Shown here: positions 1-6,253 of the stretch, piece after piece
Numbering within the stretch: the first letter of the stretch is position 1
Layout of the letters: each line of letters begins with the position of its first letter
From: JBMNTU01 sp050945895
Lineage (GTDB): Bacteria > Bacillota > Clostridia > Christensenellales > Christensenellaceae
Direction: 5' to 3'
DNA: 23,084 nt
Assembly: GCA_050945895.1 (NCBI GenBank)
Contig: JBMNTU010000026.1
Span: 1-23,084 of the forward strand
Translations under genes and position numbers: made by a program
Notes under the pieces: generated by a model
The model's input: the letters and a program-made list of their open reading frames with translations, nothing else
The model's database searches: none
Told to the model about the DNA's origin: nothing

Positions 1-1
1 T

Positions 2-17
2 TGGCGGCAGGCCGCCA
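2..17. repeat. Short GC-rich hairpin after the lipoprotein gene
   Basis: TGGCGGC and GCCGCCA form a perfect 7-bp stem with a 2-nt loop, a few bases past the stop of the minus-strand lipoprotein gene. It may be part of its terminator, but the sequence beyond it is outside the window. Confidence 0.4.
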
Positions 18-22
18 GCGCC

Positions 23-751
23 TCAGAGCATGGTATATGCTGTATAAGAAACTTTTACGATGCCTCCTCCACTAACTCTGTACTTGGTACAAAGATTGGG
101 GGCAGCCCACTCGTACACTTCTCTCAATGCTTGATCCATTTCATATTGTGATAAAGCATCCGGATGAGGCTGGGTATTTGTATTGCTTGGCTCTGATACC
201 GCAGCACTTGTTTCAATGATAGTAATTTGGCTAGGGGTAGCAACTTCAATTTGTGCTGTCCCACGGTATAATTTTATTGTACCTTCAACGTATAGTTGCT
301 GATTACTGTACATAATTTCGGGTGCAGTATCAAAGTTTGATCTATTATCGCCCCAAATAACTACACTTACCCTATCCGTATCGGGATAGTCTTTGCCAAT
401 ATTTAAAAAAGTAGGTTTGCCATTGCTACTAGAAGCATAGGTAGCGCCAATAACAGGCCCGTATAGTTTTACTTTTTCACCAACATGCTCATACGCATCA
501 TTCCAATAGATCGCACCTTCATCAATTACAAATTCGTCAATATTATCAGATGTGTCAGGTGGTTCAGTTTCAAGTTGTTCAGTAGGTATAGCAGATGGCG
601 AAGATGTAGGTTCAATAATAGGTTCTGCCGTTTGCGCCTGTTCTTTAACATCTGCTACTGCTATTTCATTGGTTTGTGGCTCGCTACACGAACAAAAGCA
701 TAATGTGATAAGCGCTATTCCAATAATAAAGCTAAGTATCCTTTTTTTCAT
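23..751 (-). CDS. Lipoprotein with OB-fold-like domain
   Basis: This 242-aa protein starts with a lipoprotein signal peptide: MKKR, a hydrophobic stretch, then a Cys cluster (18, 20, 22), with Cys22 the likely lipidation site. A Ser/Thr/Pro/Glu-rich linker follows to about residue 75. Residues about 80-180 read like the OB-fold (tRNA_anti-like) domain often found in secreted Firmicutes proteins next to nuclease domains (YGPVIGATYASSSNGKPTF, VVIWGDNRSNF, YVEGTIKLYRGTAQIEV). No nuclease domain is present; the last 50 residues are unassigned. The ATG at 749-751 has a good upstream AGAGGGG. It likely sits on the outer membrane face and may bind nucleic acid or another ligand, which is inference. 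It is divergent from the small RHH gene and may be element cargo. Confidence 0.75.
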   Translation of the reverse strand: MKKRILSFIIGIALITLCFCSCSEPQTNEIAVADVKEQAQTAEPIIEPTSSPSAIPTEQLETEPPDTSDNIDEFVIDEGAIYWNDAYEHVGEKVKLYGPVIGATYASSSNGKPTFLNIGKDYPDTDRVSVVIWGDNRSNFDTAPEIMYSNQQLYVEGTIKLYRGTAQIEVATPSQITIIETSAAVSEPSNTNTQPHPDALSQYEMDQALREVYEWAAPNLCTKYRVSGGGIVKVSYTAYTML

Positions 752-805
752 AAACGATTTCCCCTCTGGTATTTAATGATTACATATTTTGATTACTTTT
801 TGTAC

Positions 806-834
806 ATTATAACGCGTTGCGATTTAAATTACAA
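806..834 (-). promoter_or_regulatory. Sigma-A promoter for the lipoprotein gene
   Basis: On the minus strand, TTGTAA (829-834) is separated by 17 bp from TATAAT (806-811), about 55 bp before the lipoprotein start. The palindrome AACGCGTT (811-818) lies in the spacer and could be an operator for the neighbouring RHH protein; that link is a guess. Confidence 0.6.
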
Positions 835-860
835 TATCAATTACGAAAGAGGTAATCGAT

Positions 861-1040
861 ATGGACAAATTTAAAATAAATACTGAAAATGTAAAAATAT
901 CTTCTATAAACCGCACCATCCGTATAAAGCCAGAGCATTTTGACAAAATTATGGAACTTAGCGAAAAGACCGGCGTTTCTTTTAATAAAATCGTCAATCA
1001 ATGTATTGAATATGCCCTTCAAAACATAGATGAAAAATAA
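861..1040 (+). CDS. Small Arc/CopG-like ribbon-helix-helix protein
   Basis: A 59-aa reading frame opens at ATG 861 behind AGAGGT (849-854) and ends at TAA 1038-1040. The protein begins MDKFKINTEN. Its core, NRTIRIKPEHFDKIMEL followed by SEKTGVSFNKIVNQCIEYAL, has the beta-strand, helix, helix pattern of Arc/MetJ/CopG DNA-binding proteins. Such proteins bind DNA as dimers and act as small repressors, copy-number regulators or antitoxins. No toxin gene follows it: the next 800 bp is largely non-coding. It is divergent from the lipoprotein gene, so control of that shared upstream region is plausible but not shown. Confidence 0.75.
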   Translation: MDKFKINTENVKISSINRTIRIKPEHFDKIMELSEKTGVSFNKIVNQCIEYALQNIDEK

Positions 1041-1292
1041 ATTCCTGAAAAACGCACAAAAATTATTAGTAGCCTAAACAAGAAGAAATATATAATCTCA
1101 TATATCATAGGTATAGATATATAACGTTTTTTAAACCCACCCCATATCAATCGTCATAGCGTTATGCTTTCCATAATAGCTATTACCATTTTTGTAGTAC
1201 TTGCAACAGGAAATGTAACACGGCTGTCACATATCGGTAATATTTGCGTTGTGCAAAATGTATCACGCCACACCAAAAGAACAATAAGGTAT

Positions 1293-1310
1293 GAAGTCGC
1301 AAGCGACTTC
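1293..1310. repeat. Perfect 8-bp hairpin
   Basis: GAAGTCGC, a 2-nt AA loop, and GCGACTTC form a perfect stem directly at the left edge of the large inverted repeat. No T-run follows, so it is not a typical terminator. Confidence 0.6.
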
Positions 1311-1609
1311 TTAATAATCGGCGTTTTATGTTGCCCGCGCCTTTGTTTATTCCGCGTTATCTATCTGCGAAGCATACCTGACCGTCTGCTGCTCCGCAAG
1401 AGCACCCAAAACTTTTTCAAAAATTATTCTCTGAAATATAACTGGAGCAAGAATATTTTTAGAAAAAGTTTGAAGCAGGTCTTTGAAGCCTGAACGATGG
1501 GGCCCGCTCTTGCTGACCATCAGCCAGTCATGTCTTTATATGGAGCAGATAACGCAGAGGAATAAACAGGCAAGTCCAGACAAAGGACACTTTGCGCCAA
1601 TAATTAAAT
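1311..1609. repeat. Roughly 300-bp imperfect inverted repeat
   Basis: Four blocks occur in mirrored order around a centre near 1440-1460. Block D: 1311-1331 against 1589-1609 (14 of 21 match). Block A: 1345-1362 against 1547-1567, where all 18 bases match if a 3-nt insert in the right copy is skipped. Block B: CTGCTGCTCCGCAAGAGC (1386-1403) against 1506-1523, 15 of 18 match. Block C: 1409-1430 against 1450-1471, nearly complete with two 1-nt indels. Spacing between blocks differs in the two arms. It could be a MITE-like insertion, a diverged inverted duplication, a recombination site or a structured RNA. Confidence 0.6.
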
Positions 1610-1702
1610 ATTGAATTTCGTCTCCGACGGGCAGGATTCACAAAGGAATAAACCACCCCGAGTTAAAGTTGCCTAAAAACAAGCGATGTGTGCATACTTC
1701 CG

Positions 1703-1734
1703 CATCCGTAAAGGTACAGCTTTACGAACGGATG
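1703..1734. repeat. Bulged hairpin upstream of the serine recombinase
   Basis: CATCCG...TAAAG (1703-1713) pairs with CTTTA...CGGATG (1720-1734) apart from a 4-nt bulge in the right arm. The left arm overlaps the first copy of the 11-bp direct repeat CCGTAAAGGTA. Confidence 0.5.
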
Positions 1735-1848
1735 TATAACCGCAAAATAGACAGGATACCATGACCGTAAAGGTAAGAAATCAAATACAAACATATTCGT
1801 AAACCCAGTAGGCATTTGCGGAAATTCACTAAAAAGGAGCATAAAACC

Positions 1849-2463
1849 ATGAAAAACAGGCAGATTTACGGATACGCCAGAGTATCGACACAGGATCAGA
1901 ACCTTGACCGCCAGATCGATCAGCTAAAGGCGCATGGAATTCCTGAACGCAATATCCTGATTGATAAGGCCAGTGGCAAGGATTACGACCGTAAGGCGTA
2001 CAATACACTTGTAGGAACGTCTGAAACAGTCAGCATCCTGCGGCAAGGGGATTTATTAGTCATTGTCAGCCTAGATCGTTTAGGCCGAAATTACACGGAA
2101 ACCAAAGACCAGTGGGAGCATATTACCCGAACCATTGGCGCGGATATTCGCGTACTGGATATGCCGTTACTGGACACATCAGCCAGCAACGGAAATCTTG
2201 ACAGCAAGTTCATAGCCGACCTTGTATTACAAATACTATCTTACACCGCCGAGAAAGAGCGCGAGAACATCCGTAAGCGCCAGCAGCAGGGCATTGAAGC
2301 CGCCAAAGCCAGAGGAAAGCATCTAGGCCGCCCCAGAGCGGAGCGACCTGATAACTGGGATTCTGTTTGTTCTGAGTGGAAAGCTGGGCGTATCACAGCA
2401 AAACAAGCCATGGACATACTGAATATGAAGCGTACGACGTTTTATAAGCTACTAAATGCATGA
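1849..2463 (+). CDS. Small serine recombinase (resolvase/invertase family)
   Basis: The product is 204 aa, the usual size for Tn3-type resolvases and DNA invertases. The N-terminal catalytic domain has YARVSTQDQNLDRQ with the nucleophile Ser13, and LDRLGRN at 75-81 with the conserved arginines. The long E-helix region and the basic KRQQQGIEAAKARGKHLGRP linker lead to a C-terminal HTH (about 183-203, ITAKQAMDILNMKRTTFYKLL). It would cut and rejoin DNA at paired sites through a Ser-DNA link. I chose ATG 1849 because AAAAAGGAGC (1831-1840) sits just before it; a TTG 33 bp upstream has no better site. It stands alone between the inverted-repeat region and the AT-rich segment. It may resolve element dimers or invert a segment. 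Confidence 0.9.
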   Translation: MKNRQIYGYARVSTQDQNLDRQIDQLKAHGIPERNILIDKASGKDYDRKAYNTLVGTSETVSILRQGDLLVIVSLDRLGRNYTETKDQWEHITRTIGADIRVLDMPLLDTSASNGNLDSKFIADLVLQILSYTAEKERENIRKRQQQGIEAAKARGKHLGRPRAERPDNWDSVCSEWKAGRITAKQAMDILNMKRTTFYKLLNA

Positions 2464-2468
2464 CGGAT

Positions 2469-2575
2469 CGATTAGTGTAGGGGATGTAGGCTATATTTAA
2501 ACTAATCGTATAGGAACAGGTTGTGAATATATATAAGTATATATATGTATATATTTGTCCTGCACACCCTACACT
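2469..2575. other. Candidate replication origin: AT-rich core with inverted repeats
   Basis: AGTGTAGGG (2474-2482) and its complement CCCTACACT (2567-2575) flank an AT-rich core with alternating TATATA runs (about 2527-2554). The flanking repeats stay similar over about 17 bases. A second perfect inverted pair, CGATTAGT (2469-2476) and ACTAATCG (2501-2508), overlaps the left repeat. The segment lies directly downstream of the primase-helicase gene, where PICI-type satellites keep an origin made of iterons around an AT-rich stretch. The function is inferred from structure and position. Confidence 0.5.
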
Positions 2576-2593
2576 TACCATAAAGACTGAGCG

Positions 2594-4882
2594 CTAATAA
2601 GTGACATCATCTTCGCCTTCGGGGATTGGAATGTATTCTTCTATAATTGGCTGGCGATTATCCTTCAATGATATACCTTCCCAAACCCAACCCTTGTTAG
2701 TACGTTTGCATTTGAAATTTCGTTTTGTCAATTCTTCTTTAAAAGCTTTAGCACTTCGTACTGGCGCGCCAGTTTTTTCTGCAAACTCGCGATACCCTTG
2801 ATAGAGTTCACCTGCCATTTTCTGTACGTTTCTAGAGACTACTGCACGTTCCCTTAAGAAATCTTCCATCCAGTCTGACTGAGATTTGTATTTTTCTATG
2901 GCTTGTTCAATATTGTGGGGTTTGATAATTTTGTTCCCATTACGAATAAACCGTTTTGATCCCTCGATTATCCATGAAAGTATAGCCTCCCCGGCTTCGC
3001 TGACTAAAACATCTGCATAGTTTTTGATTTCTTTATTTTGGTCAATCTTGCTATCTAAATGAACTGGTATGATCCGCCGCCATGTTCCCTCATCCGTACT
3101 CCCGATCTCGGGTAAATGATTTGTATATAATATAACTGTGTGTGAAGGCACAAAATCTTCCGGGTCTCGATATTTTCGTTCTCCACGGATTTTATCGGTA
3201 GATACAAGCTGTTTTAACATACTGGTGGATAAACGCGCACCCTCTTCTAATTCCGCTGCAATTATACACCGCTTTCCTTTTAGAGACGCTAATTCCGCTC
3301 CTTTGTTCCGGTGATTTTGCGTAAGCACATCTGCTGCCATTGTGCCAGCATAGTCACCGAGCACGGTTCCAACACTATTGAATAATGTGCTTTTCCCTGT
3401 TCGTCCATCACTATGTGCTATAACAAGGGCTTCCTCGTAGACTTTACCAATAGCAGTCATGCCAATTATTTGCTGAATGAAGTAAGCCGAATCGTGATTT
3501 CTGGCAGTTACAGTTTTAATAAAAGTATCCCAGATTTCAATGCCTTTATTTCCGGGAGAGCATTGTGTTATTTTGGTACAGAACTTATTAGGATCATGGT
3601 TGTGGATTTGCCCTGTTTTCAAATCGACCATTCCGGCAGGAGTATTGAGCATAAACGGATCGGCATCTAACTGATCCGGCTTCACGAACATAAGACTTTT
3701 TGCCAACGCCAACATCCCATCAATACGTGCTTTGCCGCGAGAAATACGAGCATGTGAATAGAATTTTTTCGCTAGATCAAGTTTTTCCGATTCTGTTGTT
3801 TCCTTTTTAATAGCCAGATATTCTTGTTTCGCTTGCAACCACATATTATCCGTCAACTGAAGCGCAAGCTTTTGTGCATACAGATCATCAGCGCGCCAGC
3901 ACATTCCGTCCCATACGAGCCACCCTTGTGTTTTTGTGTAGATTGCTTTTTCCTTGAAAATGTCTGCAAATAGCTGCGCATTTCCTGCGTCACTAAAATC
4001 GCACGGTTTAAATGATTTCGACATTTTACCTAAGCTGTCAACCGCCTTTTGAATCGTGAGTTCACCATACGTATTTTGGCCGCGTAGTTCATCCCACTTA
4101 TTGCGCATCAAGTCCGACTTTCTAAAGAGCCGGTCAATCTGTTCTGTGTTGCCGCGTGTGTAAGTAGCCAGCAGATTACATAATGCAAGGTCTGCTTCAC
4201 TCCGGGAATCATATCCGTATGTATTTCCACTCCATAGACGTTGAAACTTTTCTGCACTATGATACGAGTTTGCGCGCCGTAAAATTTCTTTATCATCAAC
4301 TTCTTGTGTTGGATATAATTCCCGGCCTATTGTAGAGGCTTTTTCGGATTGTGCAGAAATAAACTGTTTGTGTAGAATATTAATTATGTTTTGATCATCT
4401 CGTATGGTTGTACTATTAGCCATAACTTGACCGGTCATAGTAAAGAACCGTGGTGAACCATGCCCATACATTTCAAAACACCCTTTACGTCTACGCCCGT
4501 CTGGAAGCTTTCCTTTTAATATGATATGTAGCCCTTTTCCACCCGGCGAAAGTTCAGTGTAACTTTGAGCTATCTCAAAAGCATTTTCTGCATCAGCAAG
4601 CATTTCGCCAGTAGTAGGGTCTATCGCATCATCAATATCAAAACCAATGTATGGAGAGTTTTCTAGTGCAAACATAATGCCATCGTAACCACCAGTATTA
4701 TATGCAGTCATAGCTTCTTCGTATGTGCCCCATGTTTCAGCATCATTTGACTTGCCTGATCCGCCACTAATACAATAGGGTATTTTTCGGGGTTTTCCTG
4801 AACCAGCATCCTCATACCGCCAAACAGCCCAGTTATTATACATCTTCATTTCCTGGGGAATGTTTTCGCTTAATATTTTCAT
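2594..4882 (-). CDS. Primase-helicase (prim-pol plus SF3 D5-like ATPase)
   Basis: A 762-aa replication protein. The N-terminal part resembles an archaeo-eukaryotic-type primase domain: YIGFDIDD (78-85) gives the acidic metal-binding pair, SPGGKGLHI (112-120) the conserved Gly/His motif, and RFFTMTGQ (145-152) follows. The C-terminal part is a superfamily 3 helicase of the D5/P4 kind: Walker A GRTGKST (493-499), an acidic Walker B-like region CIIAAELEE (539-547), and the sensor motif ILYTNHLPEI (584-593), then WRRIIPVHL. Such proteins open the origin, unwind and prime element DNA. It follows the excisionase-like gene by 19 bp in the same direction, so is probably in one operon. The ATG has AAGAAGGG upstream. 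Confidence 0.9.
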   Translation of the reverse strand: MKILSENIPQEMKMYNNWAVWRYEDAGSGKPRKIPYCISGGSGKSNDAETWGTYEEAMTAYNTGGYDGIMFALENSPYIGFDIDDAIDPTTGEMLADAENAFEIAQSYTELSPGGKGLHIILKGKLPDGRRRKGCFEMYGHGSPRFFTMTGQVMANSTTIRDDQNIINILHKQFISAQSEKASTIGRELYPTQEVDDKEILRRANSYHSAEKFQRLWSGNTYGYDSRSEADLALCNLLATYTRGNTEQIDRLFRKSDLMRNKWDELRGQNTYGELTIQKAVDSLGKMSKSFKPCDFSDAGNAQLFADIFKEKAIYTKTQGWLVWDGMCWRADDLYAQKLALQLTDNMWLQAKQEYLAIKKETTESEKLDLAKKFYSHARISRGKARIDGMLALAKSLMFVKPDQLDADPFMLNTPAGMVDLKTGQIHNHDPNKFCTKITQCSPGNKGIEIWDTFIKTVTARNHDSAYFIQQIIGMTAIGKVYEEALVIAHSDGRTGKSTLFNSVGTVLGDYAGTMAADVLTQNHRNKGAELASLKGKRCIIAAELEEGARLSTSMLKQLVSTDKIRGERKYRDPEDFVPSHTVILYTNHLPEIGSTDEGTWRRIIPVHLDSKIDQNKEIKNYADVLVSEAGEAILSWIIEGSKRFIRNGNKIIKPHNIEQAIEKYKSQSDWMEDFLRERAVVSRNVQKMAGELYQGYREFAEKTGAPVRSAKAFKEELTKRNFKCKRTNKGWVWEGISLKDNRQPIIEEYIPIPEGEDDVTY

Positions 4883-4901
4883 TTCAAAATACCATCCCTT
4901 C

Positions 4902-5141
4902 TTAAATTTGGCGAATTATGCCAGTTTGTGATGTGTTTACTTCTGCCTGTTGTATATCTGTACCATTGTTCAGGTATTGTAACAGGGCATCCATATTGAT
5001 TAGATACTTTCGTCCTCGTTTTACACAAGGAACGCTTTCAGACAAAATAATCTGACGGATCGCATACTCTGTAATTGCAGTATGAGGATCGAGGGAGCGT
5101 ATTTCTTCTGCTGCTTGTTTTATTGTTCGCATTTTTAGCAT
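4902..5141 (-). CDS. Excisionase-like HTH protein
   Basis: A 79-aa protein beginning MLKMRTIKQAAEEI. Residues 5-60 have the MerR/excisionase-type winged helix pattern: KQAAEEIR, AITEYAIRQII, then VPCVKRGRKYLINMDALLQYL, which is the usual wing and final helix. Excisionases bend DNA at att sites and help the integrase remove the element; many also repress transcription. AAGGAGGG lies 7 bp before the first ATG, which decides the start. The gene overlaps the end of the upstream small HTH gene by 7 bp, so translation is likely coupled, and it leads into the primase gene. Confidence 0.8.
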   Translation of the reverse strand: MLKMRTIKQAAEEIRSLDPHTAITEYAIRQIILSESVPCVKRGRKYLINMDALLQYLNNGTDIQQAEVNTSQTGIIRQI

Positions 5142-5317
5142 GATTTTTCCCTCCTTATCTGGTCAATGGCAGCTATAAGTTCCTGTCTTTTTTGTTCAGG
5201 AAGCTCATGCCTTAACAGCCGGGTCATGGTCGGTTCGGAGATACCAAGGTAGTCGGCAATCTCCCAGAGCTTTACTCCGCATTCGTGCGCGAGCTTTCGA
5301 AGTTCGAAATTTTTCAT
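5135..5317 (-). CDS. Small HTH protein, first gene of the leftward operon
   Basis: The product is 60 aa from ATG 5317, which has AGGAGG 7 bp upstream; an ATG 36 bp further out has no such site. The sequence KLWEIADYLGISEPTMTRLLR is a typical helix-turn-helix (about residues 15-37), followed by a charged helix with QKRQELIAAIDQI. It belongs to the small XRE-like or homeodomain-like regulators. By position (first gene opposite the repressor) it matches the Cro-like or Str gene of phages and PICIs, which would counter the repressor. That role is inferred. Confidence 0.75.
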   Translation of the reverse strand: MKNFELRKLAHECGVKLWEIADYLGISEPTMTRLLRHELPEQKRQELIAAIDQIRREKSC

Positions 5318-5349
5318 GTTATTTCCTCCTAATTGTGGAAGTATATTTA

Positions 5350-5366
5350 ACATTCTTTTCGAATGT
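5350..5366. promoter_or_regulatory. Candidate operator palindrome
   Basis: ACATTC and GAATGT are perfect inverted halves separated by 5 bp, between the leftward promoter and the first leftward gene. It fits a dimeric HTH repressor site. The direct pair GTAATC GTAATC at 5390-5401 lies close to the -10 box. Confidence 0.45.
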
Positions 5367-5386
5367 CATTTTCGTACCCTATAGAT

Positions 5387-5415
5387 ATTGTAATCGTAAT
5401 CATCGCGCTTTGCAA
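5387..5415 (-). promoter_or_regulatory. Leftward promoter for the HTH-xis-primase operon
   Basis: On the minus strand TTGCAA (5410-5415) and TACAAT (5387-5392) are 17 bp apart, about 70 bp before the small HTH gene. Both boxes are one or two changes from consensus. It lies back to back with the repressor promoter. Confidence 0.6.
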
Positions 5416-5422
5416 TAATAAA

Positions 5423-5451
5423 TTGACAAATACTTTAAAGGCAATTATAAT
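5423..5451 (+). promoter_or_regulatory. Consensus promoter for repressor and integrase
   Basis: TTGACA (5423-5428), a 17-bp spacer, and TATAAT (5446-5451): both boxes are perfect. Transcription would start near 5458, just ahead of the ribosome binding site GAGGAGG at 5462-5468. Strong constitutive expression of the repressor is expected unless it limits itself. Confidence 0.85.
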
Positions 5452-5477
5452 TAACCTAAGTGAGGAGGTTCTCCATT

Positions 5478-6251
5478 ATGGCAAAAAATAATGAACGCGA
5501 CAGATATTATGACCCATTCCCATCACGATTACGTGAGCTTCTTGAGGATGACCAGCCTGGCGGGCAAGCTAAACTTGCTAACAGGCTCGGCATCACTCGC
5601 CAAGCTGTGAGCACATACTCCCAAGGCATTTCCCTCCCTGACATTTACAGGTTTTGCCAGATTGCAGATTATTACGACGTTTCATTTGACTATTTGCTGG
5701 GACAGAGCATTAGTAAGAAACGTGAAAATGCCGAAATTTCAAAAGAAACCGGATTGGATGATGTTCCAATTGAAAGAATTAAGGGAATTTGTAAAACGCA
5801 AACAGCGCCCGATACAAAACTTGGTACTCTAGCATATTCACGAGAGATTATAGAACCCGTTCTACTAAATATTTTGCTGAGCACTGAAAATTTTTATAAT
5901 GCTGTCTCCCAGCTGGCAAGGTCAATTGCTCAAAACATGGTGGCTGAAAAGCTCGTTGAAGTTTTATCACTGCAATTTCCAGATAATATTACTGCTACTA
6001 ATGATGTAACACAATATTATAGAGATTTGAGCGATAGAAACAAGGAATATGCACAAAAAAGTTTTACTGCTGCTTTTGAGCAAGTCTTTCAACAGTTTGC
6101 TCAAAAACATGCGGAAAAAGATTCAGACTTAGATATTGCATTTATTCTACAATATTTTACCGACTTACAAAGTTCTTCCGCAACGTTAGCAAAAGAACTA
6201 CAAACTTTGTATGAATACTCAAATACAGAATCTAAAAAGAAAGGAAAATAG
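5478..6251 (+). CDS. XRE-family repressor without peptidase domain
   Basis: The protein is 257 aa from ATG 5478, 9 bp after GAGGAGG. Residues about 15-77 are a Cro/C1-type HTH: RLRELL, KLANRLGITRQAVSTYSQGISLP, then a helix ending SFDYLLGQS. The remaining 180 residues are predicted mostly helical and match no domain I recognise. The Ser-Lys peptidase fold of LexA or lambda CI is not visible, so induction by RecA-driven self-cleavage is unlikely. This resembles Stl-type satellite repressors, which are released by binding a partner protein; that comparison is inference. The gene ends 2 bp before the integrase start, so the two are co-transcribed. Confidence 0.85.
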   Translation: MAKNNERDRYYDPFPSRLRELLEDDQPGGQAKLANRLGITRQAVSTYSQGISLPDIYRFCQIADYYDVSFDYLLGQSISKKRENAEISKETGLDDVPIERIKGICKTQTAPDTKLGTLAYSREIIEPVLLNILLSTENFYNAVSQLARSIAQNMVAEKLVEVLSLQFPDNITATNDVTQYYRDLSDRNKEYAQKSFTAAFEQVFQQFAQKHAEKDSDLDIAFILQYFTDLQSSSATLAKELQTLYEYSNTESKKKGK

Positions 6252-6253
6252 CT

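Larger units (their letters stand above)
1041..1848. other. Long non-coding stretch with repeats
   Basis: No convincing gene is seen in these 800 bp. The first 120 bp are AT-rich. Then come a perfect hairpin (1293-1310), a long imperfect inverted repeat (1311-1609), a bulged hairpin (1703-1734) and an 11-bp direct repeat (CCGTAAAGGTA at 1706-1716 and 1765-1775), followed by the start of the serine recombinase gene. Recombination (res-like) sites for that enzyme would be expected here. Confidence 0.6.

Noticed and set aside
837..1022. Minus-strand frame over the small RHH gene
   Set aside because: The plus-strand frame has both a good start signal and an RHH pattern; the opposite frame has neither.
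1164..1493. A 109-codon plus-strand frame
   Set aside because: It runs through the left arm and loop of the long inverted repeat, lacks a ribosome binding site and resembles no protein family.
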